NCBI GenBank assembly: GCA_034433775.1 | Contig: DAOUAI010000003.1 | Coordinates: forward strand, 1 to 23,314 | Length of the DNA: 23,314 bases | From: CALJTV01 sp034433775 | GTDB lineage: Bacteria; Chloroflexota; Dehalococcoidia; GIF9; UBA5629 | Direction: 5' to 3' | In this document: positions 15,498-21,340 of the stretch, piece after piece | Position numbering within the stretch: position 1 is the first letter of the stretch | How the letters are laid out: the number at the start of each line of letters is the position of its first letter | The notes under the pieces: generated by a model | Seen by the model: the letters and a program-made list of their open reading frames with translations, nothing else | What the model was told of the DNA's origin: nothing | Database searches by the model: none | Translations under genes and position numbers: made by a program

Positions 15498-16280
15498 TTA
15501 CTTCTTCGTGAGAGCCTGTTCCAGCCGATGTTTGATGCTTTTTACCTCTTCAATAGCCGATTTGGCAGTCTCAAATATACCCTTACCCAACCTATCCGCC
15601 TCAGCAATCTCTGGATGATAGTTTACAAAACCGAGGACTTCGAAATCAGCCAAGCTTTCAATTACAAAATTACGTTCGCTTTCATCATGAGTTTTCGACC
15701 CTACCACGTAGCACCTTTTGATGCCTAGGTCTATAGCTAGGCCACGTATAGCCCGGGCTGTCTGAAAACTCCGTTGTCCTGGTTCGACAACGATGAGCAA
15801 GGCATCTACTGCCTTGGCTGTGCCGCGACCTAAATTTTCAACCCCGGCATCCATATCCATTATGACTACTTCAGACCTGCTCAACACAAGATGGCTAACC
15901 AGACTTTTAAGCAAGGCGCTTTCTGGACACATACAACCACTTCCACCCTTTTTGACCGTCCCCATTACTAAGAGCTTGATGCCATTGAGATGGAGAGAGA
16001 ATCGGTCGGGAATGTCATCTACCTTAGGGTTTAACTTAAAAAACGAGCTATAGCTGCCAGCTTTAGCACCGGTGCGCTCCTCAATCAACTCTTTGAGTTC
16101 AGCAATCGGCTTCAGGCGACTGGCTGCTTCCCTGCTGACACCAAGCGCCATAGCCAAATTAGCATCAGGATTAGCGTCAATAGCTATTACCTCTTTGCCT
16201 TCGGAGGAATATACTCTTGCTAAAAGACTCGCCAGTGTGGTCTTGCCTACTCCGCCTTTACCTGTTATAGCTAACTTCAT
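15498..16280 (-). CDS. cooC: CooC-type nickel-insertion ATPase for CO dehydrogenase
   Basis: A 260-residue MinD/ParA-like ATPase that helps insert nickel into the C-cluster of CO dehydrogenase. The deviant Walker A GKGGVGKTT is at 7-15, DANPDANLA at 35-43, and the metal-binding CxC is Cys116-Cys118 (GSGCMCPE), which sets CooC apart from other MinD relatives. MDMDAGVENLGRGT is the Walker B region. It is the first gene of the pgk, apgM, tpiA series, driven by a promoter at 16349-16377, with no obvious Shine-Dalgarno. CODH itself is not in the window. The gene suggests that the organism has a CODH/acetyl-CoA synthase pathway. Confidence 0.88.
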   Translation of the reverse strand: MKLAITGKGGVGKTTLASLLARVYSSEGKEVIAIDANPDANLAMALGVSREAASRLKPIAELKELIEERTGAKAGSYSSFFKLNPKVDDIPDRFSLHLNGIKLLVMGTVKKGGSGCMCPESALLKSLVSHLVLSRSEVVIMDMDAGVENLGRGTAKAVDALLIVVEPGQRSFQTARAIRGLAIDLGIKRCYVVGSKTHDESERNFVIESLADFEVLGFVNYHPEIAEADRLGKGIFETAKSAIEEVKSIKHRLEQALTKK

Positions 16281-16348
16281 AACAATTTACATCAAGCAAA
16301 CAGGGAAGGTCACAAATGCTTCGAAAGTCCTATGCACAAGGCAAAATG

Positions 16349-16377
16349 AGTATATCGAATGTTGATATCAAAATCAA
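16349..16377 (-). promoter_or_regulatory. Promoter for the cooC-pgk-apgM-tpiA operon
   Basis: On the minus strand TTGATT (16377-16372), a 17-nt spacer and TATACT (16354-16349) fit sigma-70. The -35 overlaps the tail of the terminator just upstream. The leader would be about 62 nt. Confidence 0.6.
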
Positions 16378-16411
16378 GGTGGTGCTGGAAACTGACCACC
16401 AGCACCACCTT
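16376..16411 (-). terminator. Rho-independent terminator of the hydroxyacyl-CoA dehydrogenase gene
   Basis: A perfect 13-bp stem, 16376-16388 with 16399-16411, closes a 10-nt loop. On the minus strand the stem is followed by GATTTTGAT, a modest U-rich tail. It separates the dehydrogenase gene from the cooC operon. Confidence 0.75.
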
Positions 16412-16454
16412 CCTGCCTTGAGATACTATATAATTTTTGAGTCGTCTTATTATA

Positions 16455-17228
16455 TTATTTCCAGCCAGCGCGTGCACCAAAGCCCATCGCCATAGGACCT
16501 ATAGGCCAGTTGAATCCCAAGGTCATTACCGTATCGATATCCTCTGGTTTCTCTACCACCCCCTCTTCCAAGATCTTCCGTGCCTCTTGCCCGATAGCAG
16601 CATAAATGCGGTTACCTACATGACCGCGATCACCAGGTACATCCTTGACTTTTACAGGGACTTTGCCTATCTTTTGACAAAATGCCACACAGGCCTCCAG
16701 CACATCCTTGGACAACTCGGGTGTCCATATAACCTCTACCAGCCGCATAATATTTGCTGGACTGAAGAAATGAAGGCCAAGGAATTTGTCTTTCCGGTTA
16801 GTGACTGCTGCCAGGTCCCGTATTGTGAAGAAAGAGGTATTGCTAGCAAATACTGCTTCTTTCTTCACCAGTTTGTCTAGGTCTCTAAAAAGCTGAAGTT
16901 TGAGGTCTTTGTTCTCAAGCTGTCCAGGATTTGCCCCACCAATCGCCTCGATGAGCAAGTCCGCGTTTTTGAGATCCTCCAATTTCGACGTCAGCGTCAA
17001 ATTTGCCAGCGCTTGATCCATCTGTTCCTTTGTTATCTTGCCACGATCGACGGCTCCCTTCAGACCAAAGCGACCGTTGACCATATCATCTTTGGCTTTG
17101 GCAAGTATCTCATCATTAAGGTCACGTCCAATTACTTTATAACCGGCCAACAATGCTGATATAGAAATGCCACGCCCCATTACACCCATACCTACCATGC
17201 CAACGGTTTTGATGTCTTCCAGCTTCAT
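16455..17228 (-). CDS. 3-hydroxyacyl-CoA (3-hydroxybutyryl-CoA) dehydrogenase, short C terminus
   Basis: A 257-residue NAD-dependent dehydrogenase that oxidises 3-hydroxyacyl-CoA or works in reverse. Rossmann motif GMGVMG is at 13-18; catalytic Ser132 (SNTS), His153 (GLHFFSPAN), Glu165 and Asn206 (GNRIY) are all present. Relatives are usually about 280-290 residues. Here the C-terminal helical domain stops at GFGARAGWK, soon after the WPIGPMAMG segment that matches the usual PMGP, so some 25-30 residues are missing. The start has a strong AAGGAGG site. The gene is monocistronic and ends in a strong terminator. It may be active but with altered dimerisation, or recently truncated. A chain-length or substrate assignment is not possible. 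Confidence 0.85.
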   Translation of the reverse strand: MKLEDIKTVGMVGMGVMGRGISISALLAGYKVIGRDLNDEILAKAKDDMVNGRFGLKGAVDRGKITKEQMDQALANLTLTSKLEDLKNADLLIEAIGGANPGQLENKDLKLQLFRDLDKLVKKEAVFASNTSFFTIRDLAAVTNRKDKFLGLHFFSPANIMRLVEVIWTPELSKDVLEACVAFCQKIGKVPVKVKDVPGDRGHVGNRIYAAIGQEARKILEEGVVEKPEDIDTVMTLGFNWPIGPMAMGFGARAGWK

Positions 17229-17308
17229 AATAAACCTCCTTATTTAAAATATTGGAACCGATTTCAATTGTAACACAACGATATGTTTACACGCAAGCCA
17301 GTTACAAG

Positions 17309-17337
17309 TTGCAGCAGCAATATGCCGCTGTTATAAT
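17309..17337 (+). promoter_or_regulatory. Promoter for the coiled-coil gene and tRNA cluster
   Basis: TTGCAG (17309-17314), a 17-nt spacer and the perfect TATAAT (17332-17337) form a strong promoter. It is followed by the small gene at 17431 and probably the tRNAs beyond it. Confidence 0.65.
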
Positions 17338-17430
17338 TAAATAGTCTGGCAAGTTAGATACATGATGTAGCACTGATTTTTACATGTAGGGAAAACCTTA
17401 ACTGGTGAAAAATTTAAGGAAGGTTGGTAT

Positions 17431-17886
17431 ATGGCAAAAAGACCGCGAAGAGACTTAGTAGAGAATATAATAAAGGCTCTGCTCGACTCTGAGATTCCGG
17501 AAATACAGGCTCAGGCTAAGAAACTGGCTGAGCAGATCAAAAAGCTCGAAGAGCACGGGCACAGGCTTCAAGAATACATCGCTCAGCTAGAGAGTTTGGC
17601 CTCGGAAGAGGCCAGTGCTGTGGTTGAGAGTAAGATTAATGAACTTCTCAGCAATCTCGACAGCGCCTTAAATGAGTTAAGAAAAAGGTCGAAGAAGATT
17701 ATCCCTTCAGTAATCGAAACTAAGGCCCGAGGAACAGTAACAGAGCAACCTACTGATATAACAATATCAAAAGAACCCGAAAGGCGATACGAGGAAGAGG
17801 AAGAAGTCGTGTTGCCACGTTCAGCAGTAGGTGTAGAAAAATACATCACCCCCGAAGGATTTGTAATCAGAAAGACACGGCGCTAG
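17431..17886 (+). CDS. Hypothetical coiled-coil protein at head of tRNA cluster
   Basis: A 151-residue highly charged soluble protein I do not recognise. Residues 1-95 are almost entirely helical with heptad-like leucine/isoleucine spacing (IQAQAKKLAEQIKKLEEHGH), suggesting a coiled coil. Residues 96-130 are a disordered, acidic stretch with a run of glutamates, and the C terminus (about 133-151, VGVEKYITPEGFVIRKTRR) is basic and looks folded. There is no signal peptide, membrane segment or cysteine. AAGGAAGG precedes the ATG at 7 nt. The stop codon lies only 10 nt before tRNA-Arg, so mRNA and tRNAs are probably made as one transcript. A role in nucleic-acid binding or tRNA handling would be guesswork. 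Confidence 0.75.
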   Translation: MAKRPRRDLVENIIKALLDSEIPEIQAQAKKLAEQIKKLEEHGHRLQEYIAQLESLASEEASAVVESKINELLSNLDSALNELRKRSKKIIPSVIETKARGTVTEQPTDITISKEPERRYEEEEEVVLPRSAVGVEKYITPEGFVIRKTRR

Positions 17887-17896
17887 AACAATCCGT

Positions 17897-17973
17897 GCCC
17901 CTGTAGCTCAGCAGGATAGAGCAGCGGTTTCCTAAACCGCGTGTCGGGCGTTCAAATCGCCCCAGGGGTACCA
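17897..17973 (+). tRNA. tRNA-Arg (CCT)
   Basis: A complete 77-nt cloverleaf. The acceptor arm GCCCCTG pairs with CAGGGGT (first pair G:U); the anticodon loop TTCCTAA within GCGGT/ACCGC gives CCT; T arm GGGCG/CGCCC; CCA is encoded. It reads AGG. It begins 10 nt after the coiled-coil gene. Confidence 0.95.
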
Positions 17974-17990
17974 GAAGAAAATATATAAGG

Positions 17991-18067
17991 AGGGGTGTAG
18001 CTCAGTTTGGTAGAGCAGCGGTCTCCAAAACCGCAGGCCGCGGGTTCGAGTCCTGCCACCCCTGCCA
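17991..18067 (+). tRNA. tRNA-Trp (CCA)
   Basis: A complete 77-nt cloverleaf. Acceptor AGGGGTG/CACCCCT; anticodon loop CTCCAAA within GCGGT/ACCGC gives CCA; T stem GCGGG/CCTGC with one G:U; discriminator G73 as in bacterial tRNA-Trp; CCA is encoded. Confidence 0.95.
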
Positions 18068-18252
18068 GCTTTAGGAAGAAGCCAAAAATAGAAATATGGA
18101 AATTAAATTATAAGCCTCGGGAGCCTGTGGAGAAACAATACCAACATTATAAATTTTTGAGCCCACAAGCGTTGACCTTCCAGAGGCAAATACTTGGTAA
18201 GCGAGTGATTAGGCGCAAAGAACCTGTAATATGCTTATCTCGAACTAGGATT
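18068..18252 (+). other. Spacer between tRNA-Trp and tRNA-Leu, no gene seen
   Basis: This 185-nt stretch inside the tRNA cluster is A/T-rich. It holds no start codon with a convincing ribosome binding site and no recognised RNA. A reading frame crossing it also runs through two tRNAs and is not credible. Confidence 0.4.
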
Positions 18253-18339
18253 GCCGAGGTGGTGGAATCAGGTAGACACGCCATCTTGAGGGGTGGTGGG
18301 CGAAAGCCCGTAGGAGTTCAAATCTCCTCCTCGGCACCA
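18253..18339 (+). tRNA. tRNA-Leu (GAG), anticodon loop one nucleotide short
   Basis: An 87-nt class II tRNA: acceptor GCCGAGG/CCTCGGC, D stem GTG/CAC, long variable arm GGGC-GAAA-GCCC, T stem AGGAG/CTCCT, encoded CCA. The anticodon stem is CCATC/GGTGG (one T:G pair), which leaves a loop of only six nucleotides, TTGAGG. Leu tRNAs normally have seven, such as TTGAGGG or TTGAGGT. The run of G after TTGA has four instead of an expected five. Read normally, the anticodon is GAG. Either the gene has a real deletion or the G run is a sequencing error. Confidence 0.85.
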
Positions 18340-18377
18340 TTTTTGATACCTAACTTATTTGCTATAATAAAAACAGA

Positions 18378-18452
18378 GCGGAAGTAGTTCAGCGGTAGAA
18401 CACCTCCTTGCCAAGGAGGGGGTCGCGAGTTCGAATCTCGTCTTCCGCTCCA
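18378..18452 (+). tRNA. tRNA-Gly (GCC)
   Basis: A complete 75-nt cloverleaf. Acceptor GCGGAAG/CTTCCGC; anticodon loop TTGCCAA within CCTCC/GGAGG gives GCC; T stem CGAG paired with CTCG; CCA is encoded. Confidence 0.95.
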
Positions 18453-18471
18453 TTTTTGATTTGAAGAGACT

Positions 18472-18547
18472 GGCGGCGTAGCCAAGTGGTTAAGGCGGGG
18501 GTCTGCAAAACCCCTATTCAGCGGTTCAAATCCGCTCGCCGCCTCCA
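18472..18547 (+). tRNA. tRNA-Cys (GCA)
   Basis: A complete 76-nt cloverleaf. Acceptor GGCGGCG/CGCCGCC; anticodon loop CTGCAAA within GGGGT/ACCCC gives GCA; T stem GCGG/CCGC; discriminator T73, typical of tRNA-Cys; CCA is encoded. It is not tRNA-Sec, which would have anticodon TCA and a long variable arm. Confidence 0.95.
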
Positions 18548-18553
18548 AAGTTT

Positions 18554-18636
18554 GCCGAGGTGGCGGAATGGTAGACGCGGCGGACTTAAAATCCGCTCTC
18601 CACTAGGAGGTGTGGGTTCGAGTCCCTCCCTCGGCA
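18554..18636 (+). tRNA. tRNA-Leu (TAA), no encoded CCA
   Basis: A class II tRNA: acceptor GCCGAGG/CCTCGGC, D stem GCG/CGC, anticodon loop CTTAAAA within GCGGA/TCCGC giving TAA, variable arm CTCC-ACTA-GGAG. Two things are odd. The 3' end reads GCACAA instead of GCACCA, so CCA must be added by a nucleotidyltransferase, unlike the other tRNAs here. The T stem GTGGG/CCCTC has a T-T mismatch. It is still likely functional. Confidence 0.9.
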
Positions 18637-18745
18637 CAAAACTCATCAAGAGGTAGCACTGGTAAATCTCTAAGCAATCTGCGAGCAAGGAACCATAGAG
18701 ACTTTTTATCGAACAGGAGTACTTTAGTTAAAAAGGAGAACAACC

Positions 18746-19447
18746 ATGATATCGTGCACCGAGGCAAAGGAACGAGCATTGGAACTTATGCACCGCGGCT
18801 ATCATTGAGGTCCAGCAGTCCTGCAAGTTATGTGGGAAACATATGAACTGAACAATCCCGATTTCCTCTGGGCAGGTGTTGCATTTACGGGAGGCATAGC
18901 AGGACAACAAAGCGCACCTTGTGGTGCTTTATCAGCGGGGGTAATTTGCTTGGGGCTTCGTAATAAGTGCTCACCGGAAGATAAGCAAAAGGCAAAACAA
19001 GCCCGTGTTGCTGCTCGAGAATGTGCTTCTGAACTGGTCAGAAGCTTTACCCAGAAGTTTGGAGCAATCACCTGCATTGATCTCGTAGGTATCGACTTCT
19101 CAAAACCTGGCGGCTATCAAGAGTTTCAAGCCTCCGGGGTTTGGCGAGATAAATGTGACCAATACGTCCAATTTGTTATTGAAAAATTGTATGAACTAGA
19201 AGAAAAAAGGAACATCGCAAAACCGTCACAGAGAGTTACTATATATACAAAACTTGGCTGTCCTTACTGTTCAGCAGCGAAACAAGATCTCGAAGATCGC
19301 GGCATAGAATACGAAGAGATAAATATTGATAATAATCCTGAGGCGCTAAAAGAGGCAATGCGCCTCTCAAAAGGCAACGTTATTGTGCCAATTATAGTAA
19401 CCGGGGACGAAGTTAAAATAGGCTTTGGCGGTGGCTGAGCAATTTAA
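18746..19447 (+). CDS. Two-selenocysteine redox protein: C_GCAxxG_C_C domain fused to Uxx-stop glutaredoxin
   Basis: Predicted 233-residue cytoplasmic thiol/selenol redox protein, read through two in-frame TGA codons. GGAG lies 7 nt before the ATG at 18746. Residues 1-20 (TEAKERALELMHRGYH) match the N-terminal helix of the C_GCAxxG_C_C family, and TGA at 18806-18808 (residue 21) sits where that family has its first Cys (GY-x-C-x-x-AVL). CGALSAG (59-65), Cys110 and Cys137 supply the remaining conserved sites. A glutaredoxin domain follows from about residue 163, with CPYC at 172-175 and VP near 216. At GFGGG a second TGA (19436-19438, residue 231) is followed by Ala, Ile and TAA, a Uxx-stop ending known from glutaredoxin-like selenoproteins. 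Each TGA has a SECIS-like hairpin at the right distance. If TGA were stop, the good ribosome binding site would drive a useless 20-codon peptide. selA, selB, selC and selD are not in this window. Confidence 0.82.
18826..18849 (+). promoter_or_regulatory. Bacterial SECIS-like hairpin for Sec21
   Basis: AGTTATGT (18826-18833) pairs with ACAT (18839-18842) and AACT (18846-18849), leaving a 3-nt bulge, around the loop GGGAA (18834-18838). The loop begins 26 nt after the TGA and starts with G, matching the known bacterial pattern of a short stem with a loop G some 16-37 nt downstream. Confidence 0.6.
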
Positions 19448-19450
19448 GCC

Positions 19451-19467
19451 TGTAGCAGTTTGCTACA
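19451..19467 (+). promoter_or_regulatory. Bacterial SECIS-like hairpin for Sec231
   Basis: TGTAGCA (19451-19457) and TGCTACA (19461-19467) form a perfect 7-bp stem around GTT. The loop G is the 20th base after the TGA at 19436-19438. No T-run follows on either strand, so it is not a classical terminator despite lying at the gene's end. Confidence 0.7.
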
Positions 19468-19473
19468 AAGTAT

Positions 19474-20427
19474 TTACAAGGCCCGGGGATTTTTTGATAT
19501 TATTGCCTTTACTGCTTGTTCTATAGCACTAGCAGTTAGCCCGTGTTTTTGCAGGAGTTCTTCCGGTTTGCCTGACTTTGCATATATTTTAAGCCCGATA
19601 AACTCTACAGGTACTGGTTTCTCTCTTGCTACCACCTGCGCTACCCTGCTACCCAATCCACCATCCAGCAGATGTTCCTCTGCTACCACAATACCACCAG
19701 TCTCCGTAGACGCTTTTAAAATGCTTGCCTCGTCTAAAGGCTTTAAAGTAGACATGTTAAGCACCCTGCATTTTATACCTTGAGCAGCCAGATTAGCAGC
19801 CGCCTCTAAAGCCTTCGATACCATAATCCCGCAAGCAATTATCGTAGCATCCTGCCCTTCTCTCAGCGTTACTGCTTTGCCTATCTCGAACCCATACTCA
19901 TCTGTGTAAATTGCAGGGAACTTAGGGCGCCCAAGTCTTATGTAAAATGGTCCCTCTGTGGTGGCGGCAACCGCAACAGCCTTAATAGTTTCTATAGCAT
20001 CGGCTGGAACAATCACTGTAAAATTTGGTAAAGCGCAATATAGAGCCAGATCCTCTATTGCATGATGTGAAGCACCATCCTCACCTACAGTAATACCACC
20101 ATGTGTAGCTACTATTTTCACGTTTAACCTCGGCTGAGCAACACTTACTCTCACCTGATCAAAGCACCGACAAGCAGCAAAGACGGCAAATGTACTCACA
20201 AAAGGGATTTTGCCAGAAGCAGCAAGCCCTGCAGCAATACCAATCATATTTTGCTCGGCCAATCCACACTCTATAAATCGTTCAGGAAACGCTTGAGCAA
20301 AGTATTTGGTCATAGTTGACCGTGATAAGTCCGCATCCAGGACTACGATATCATTATTTTCCCTGCCTAGCTCAACGAGAAATCTACCGTATGCTTCTCG
20401 TGTAGACAGTTCCGCATACTCGGTCAT
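19474..20427 (-). CDS. Transketolase, C-terminal subunit
   Basis: A 317-residue subunit that carries the pyrimidine-binding and C-terminal domains of a split transketolase, moving two-carbon units between sugar phosphates. The activating Glu58 in ECGLAEQNM, the HGGITVGEDGASH segment and the C-terminal VVAEEHLLDGGLGS are typical. The start ATG overlaps the stop of the N-terminal subunit gene as ATGA, so the two chains are translated together. Split transketolases are common in archaea and many anaerobic bacteria. It is convergent with the selenoprotein gene, whose stop is 26 nt away. Confidence 0.94.
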   Translation of the reverse strand: MTEYAELSTREAYGRFLVELGRENNDIVVLDADLSRSTMTKYFAQAFPERFIECGLAEQNMIGIAAGLAASGKIPFVSTFAVFAACRCFDQVRVSVAQPRLNVKIVATHGGITVGEDGASHHAIEDLALYCALPNFTVIVPADAIETIKAVAVAATTEGPFYIRLGRPKFPAIYTDEYGFEIGKAVTLREGQDATIIACGIMVSKALEAAANLAAQGIKCRVLNMSTLKPLDEASILKASTETGGIVVAEEHLLDGGLGSRVAQVVAREKPVPVEFIGLKIYAKSGKPEELLQKHGLTASAIEQAVKAIISKNPRAL

Positions 20428-21251
20428 GCTAATTCCTTCAGGGCCTTTTCAGCCTCTACTGGGGTTGGAGCTTTACCATGAAAATCAACATTATTCTCCA
20501 TAAAACTGACGCCTTTGCCTTTGATTGTGTGTGCTATGACCACCGTAGGTCTTCCTTTTGTTTCCCGTGCCTCTTTCAGGGCATCGAGAATTTGACTAAT
20601 ATCATGACCATTTATCTCAATTGTATGCCAGTTGAAAGCACGCCATTTATCAGCTAAAGGTGCAAGACTCATAATTTCACGGCAGGAACCATCGAGCTGT
20701 AAGCCGTTGTGGTCAATTATGGCGGTTAAATTGTCAACTTTATGATGTGGAGCGAACATAGCTGCTTCCCAAACTTGACCTTCATCGCATTCACCATCAC
20801 CAAGCATCACATATACGTGGTAATCGCGTTTATTCAATCGTCCGGCTAGAGCAACACCGATACCAAAAGACAACCCTTGTCCTAAAGACCCGGCAGACAT
20901 CTCGACACCGGGCGTTAAAGTCATGTCAGTATGCCCTTGCAACCGGCTGCCTAATTTCCTCAGTGTCTTAAGTTCTTCTACAGAAAAATAGCCACATTCA
21001 GCTAACACAGCATAAAGTATAGGCGCAGCATGTCCTTTGCTTAAGATAAAACGGTCACGGTCGGCCCAATGCGGGTTTTTGGGGTCATGGCGCATCACTT
21101 TGAAGTAAAGACAGGCAACAATATCAGCAGCTGAAAGTGACCCTCCAGGATGACCGCTACCGGCCGCAGCAATCATCGTGACTACATAACGGCGCAGTTG
21201 CTTTGCCTTTTCCTCGAGTTCTGCTACAGACAAATCAAATCCAACTGACAT
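20424..21251 (-). CDS. Transketolase, N-terminal subunit
   Basis: A 275-residue thiamine-diphosphate-binding half of a split transketolase. GSGHPGGSLS (31-40) holds a catalytic His, SKGHAAP (71-77) a second, and GDGECDEGQ (151-159) with the later IDHNG forms the GDG...N thiamine diphosphate/metal motif. It works with the next gene, with which it overlaps by 4 nt. No ribosome binding site precedes the ATG; a TATAAT lies 8 nt upstream, so the mRNA is probably leaderless. The pair supplies the non-oxidative pentose phosphate reactions beside the glycolytic operon. Confidence 0.94.
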   Translation of the reverse strand: MSVGFDLSVAELEEKAKQLRRYVVTMIAAAGSGHPGGSLSAADIVACLYFKVMRHDPKNPHWADRDRFILSKGHAAPILYAVLAECGYFSVEELKTLRKLGSRLQGHTDMTLTPGVEMSAGSLGQGLSFGIGVALAGRLNKRDYHVYVMLGDGECDEGQVWEAAMFAPHHKVDNLTAIIDHNGLQLDGSCREIMSLAPLADKWRAFNWHTIEINGHDISQILDALKEARETKGRPTVVIAHTIKGKGVSFMENNVDFHGKAPTPVEAEKALKELA

Positions 21252-21259
21252 AGTATTTA

Positions 21260-21289
21260 ATTATAGGCTAGAAAACTTGCTCGTGTCTA
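21260..21289 (-). promoter_or_regulatory. Promoter for transketolase genes, leaderless
   Basis: On the minus strand TAGACA (21289-21284), an 18-nt spacer and TATAAT (21265-21260). Only 8 nt separate the -10 from the ATG at 21251, so transcription should start at or next to the start codon. Confidence 0.6.
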
Positions 21290-21302
21290 TGGAGTAAATA
21301 AG

Positions 21303-21332
21303 TTGAATGCAGCACTTCTAGTCGTTTATAAT
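21303..21332 (+). promoter_or_regulatory. Promoter for the amidohydrolase gene, leaderless
   Basis: TTGAAT (21303-21308), an 18-nt spacer and TATAAT (21327-21332), with 8 nt to the ATG at 21341. The geometry mirrors the divergent transketolase promoter. Confidence 0.6.
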
Positions 21333-21340
21333 TGCTCGAT

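Noticed and set aside
18007..18387. Open frame of 126 codons across the tRNA cluster
   Set aside because: It runs through tRNA-Trp and tRNA-Leu and has no ribosome binding site; it is a chance frame.
18472..18547. tRNA-Cys considered as tRNA-Sec because of the nearby selenoprotein
   Set aside because: The anticodon is GCA, not TCA, and the acceptor and variable arms have ordinary lengths.
18746..18808. Reading the selenoprotein locus as a pseudogene broken by TGA
   Set aside because: Two TGA codons each at a position expected for Sec, each with a SECIS-like hairpin, plus an intact ribosome binding site and frame, are hard to explain by decay. The pseudogene view remains the main rival until Sec machinery is shown.
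19451..19467. Hairpin as a bidirectional terminator between convergent genes
   Set aside because: No T-tract on either strand, and its loop G sits at SECIS distance from the TGA.
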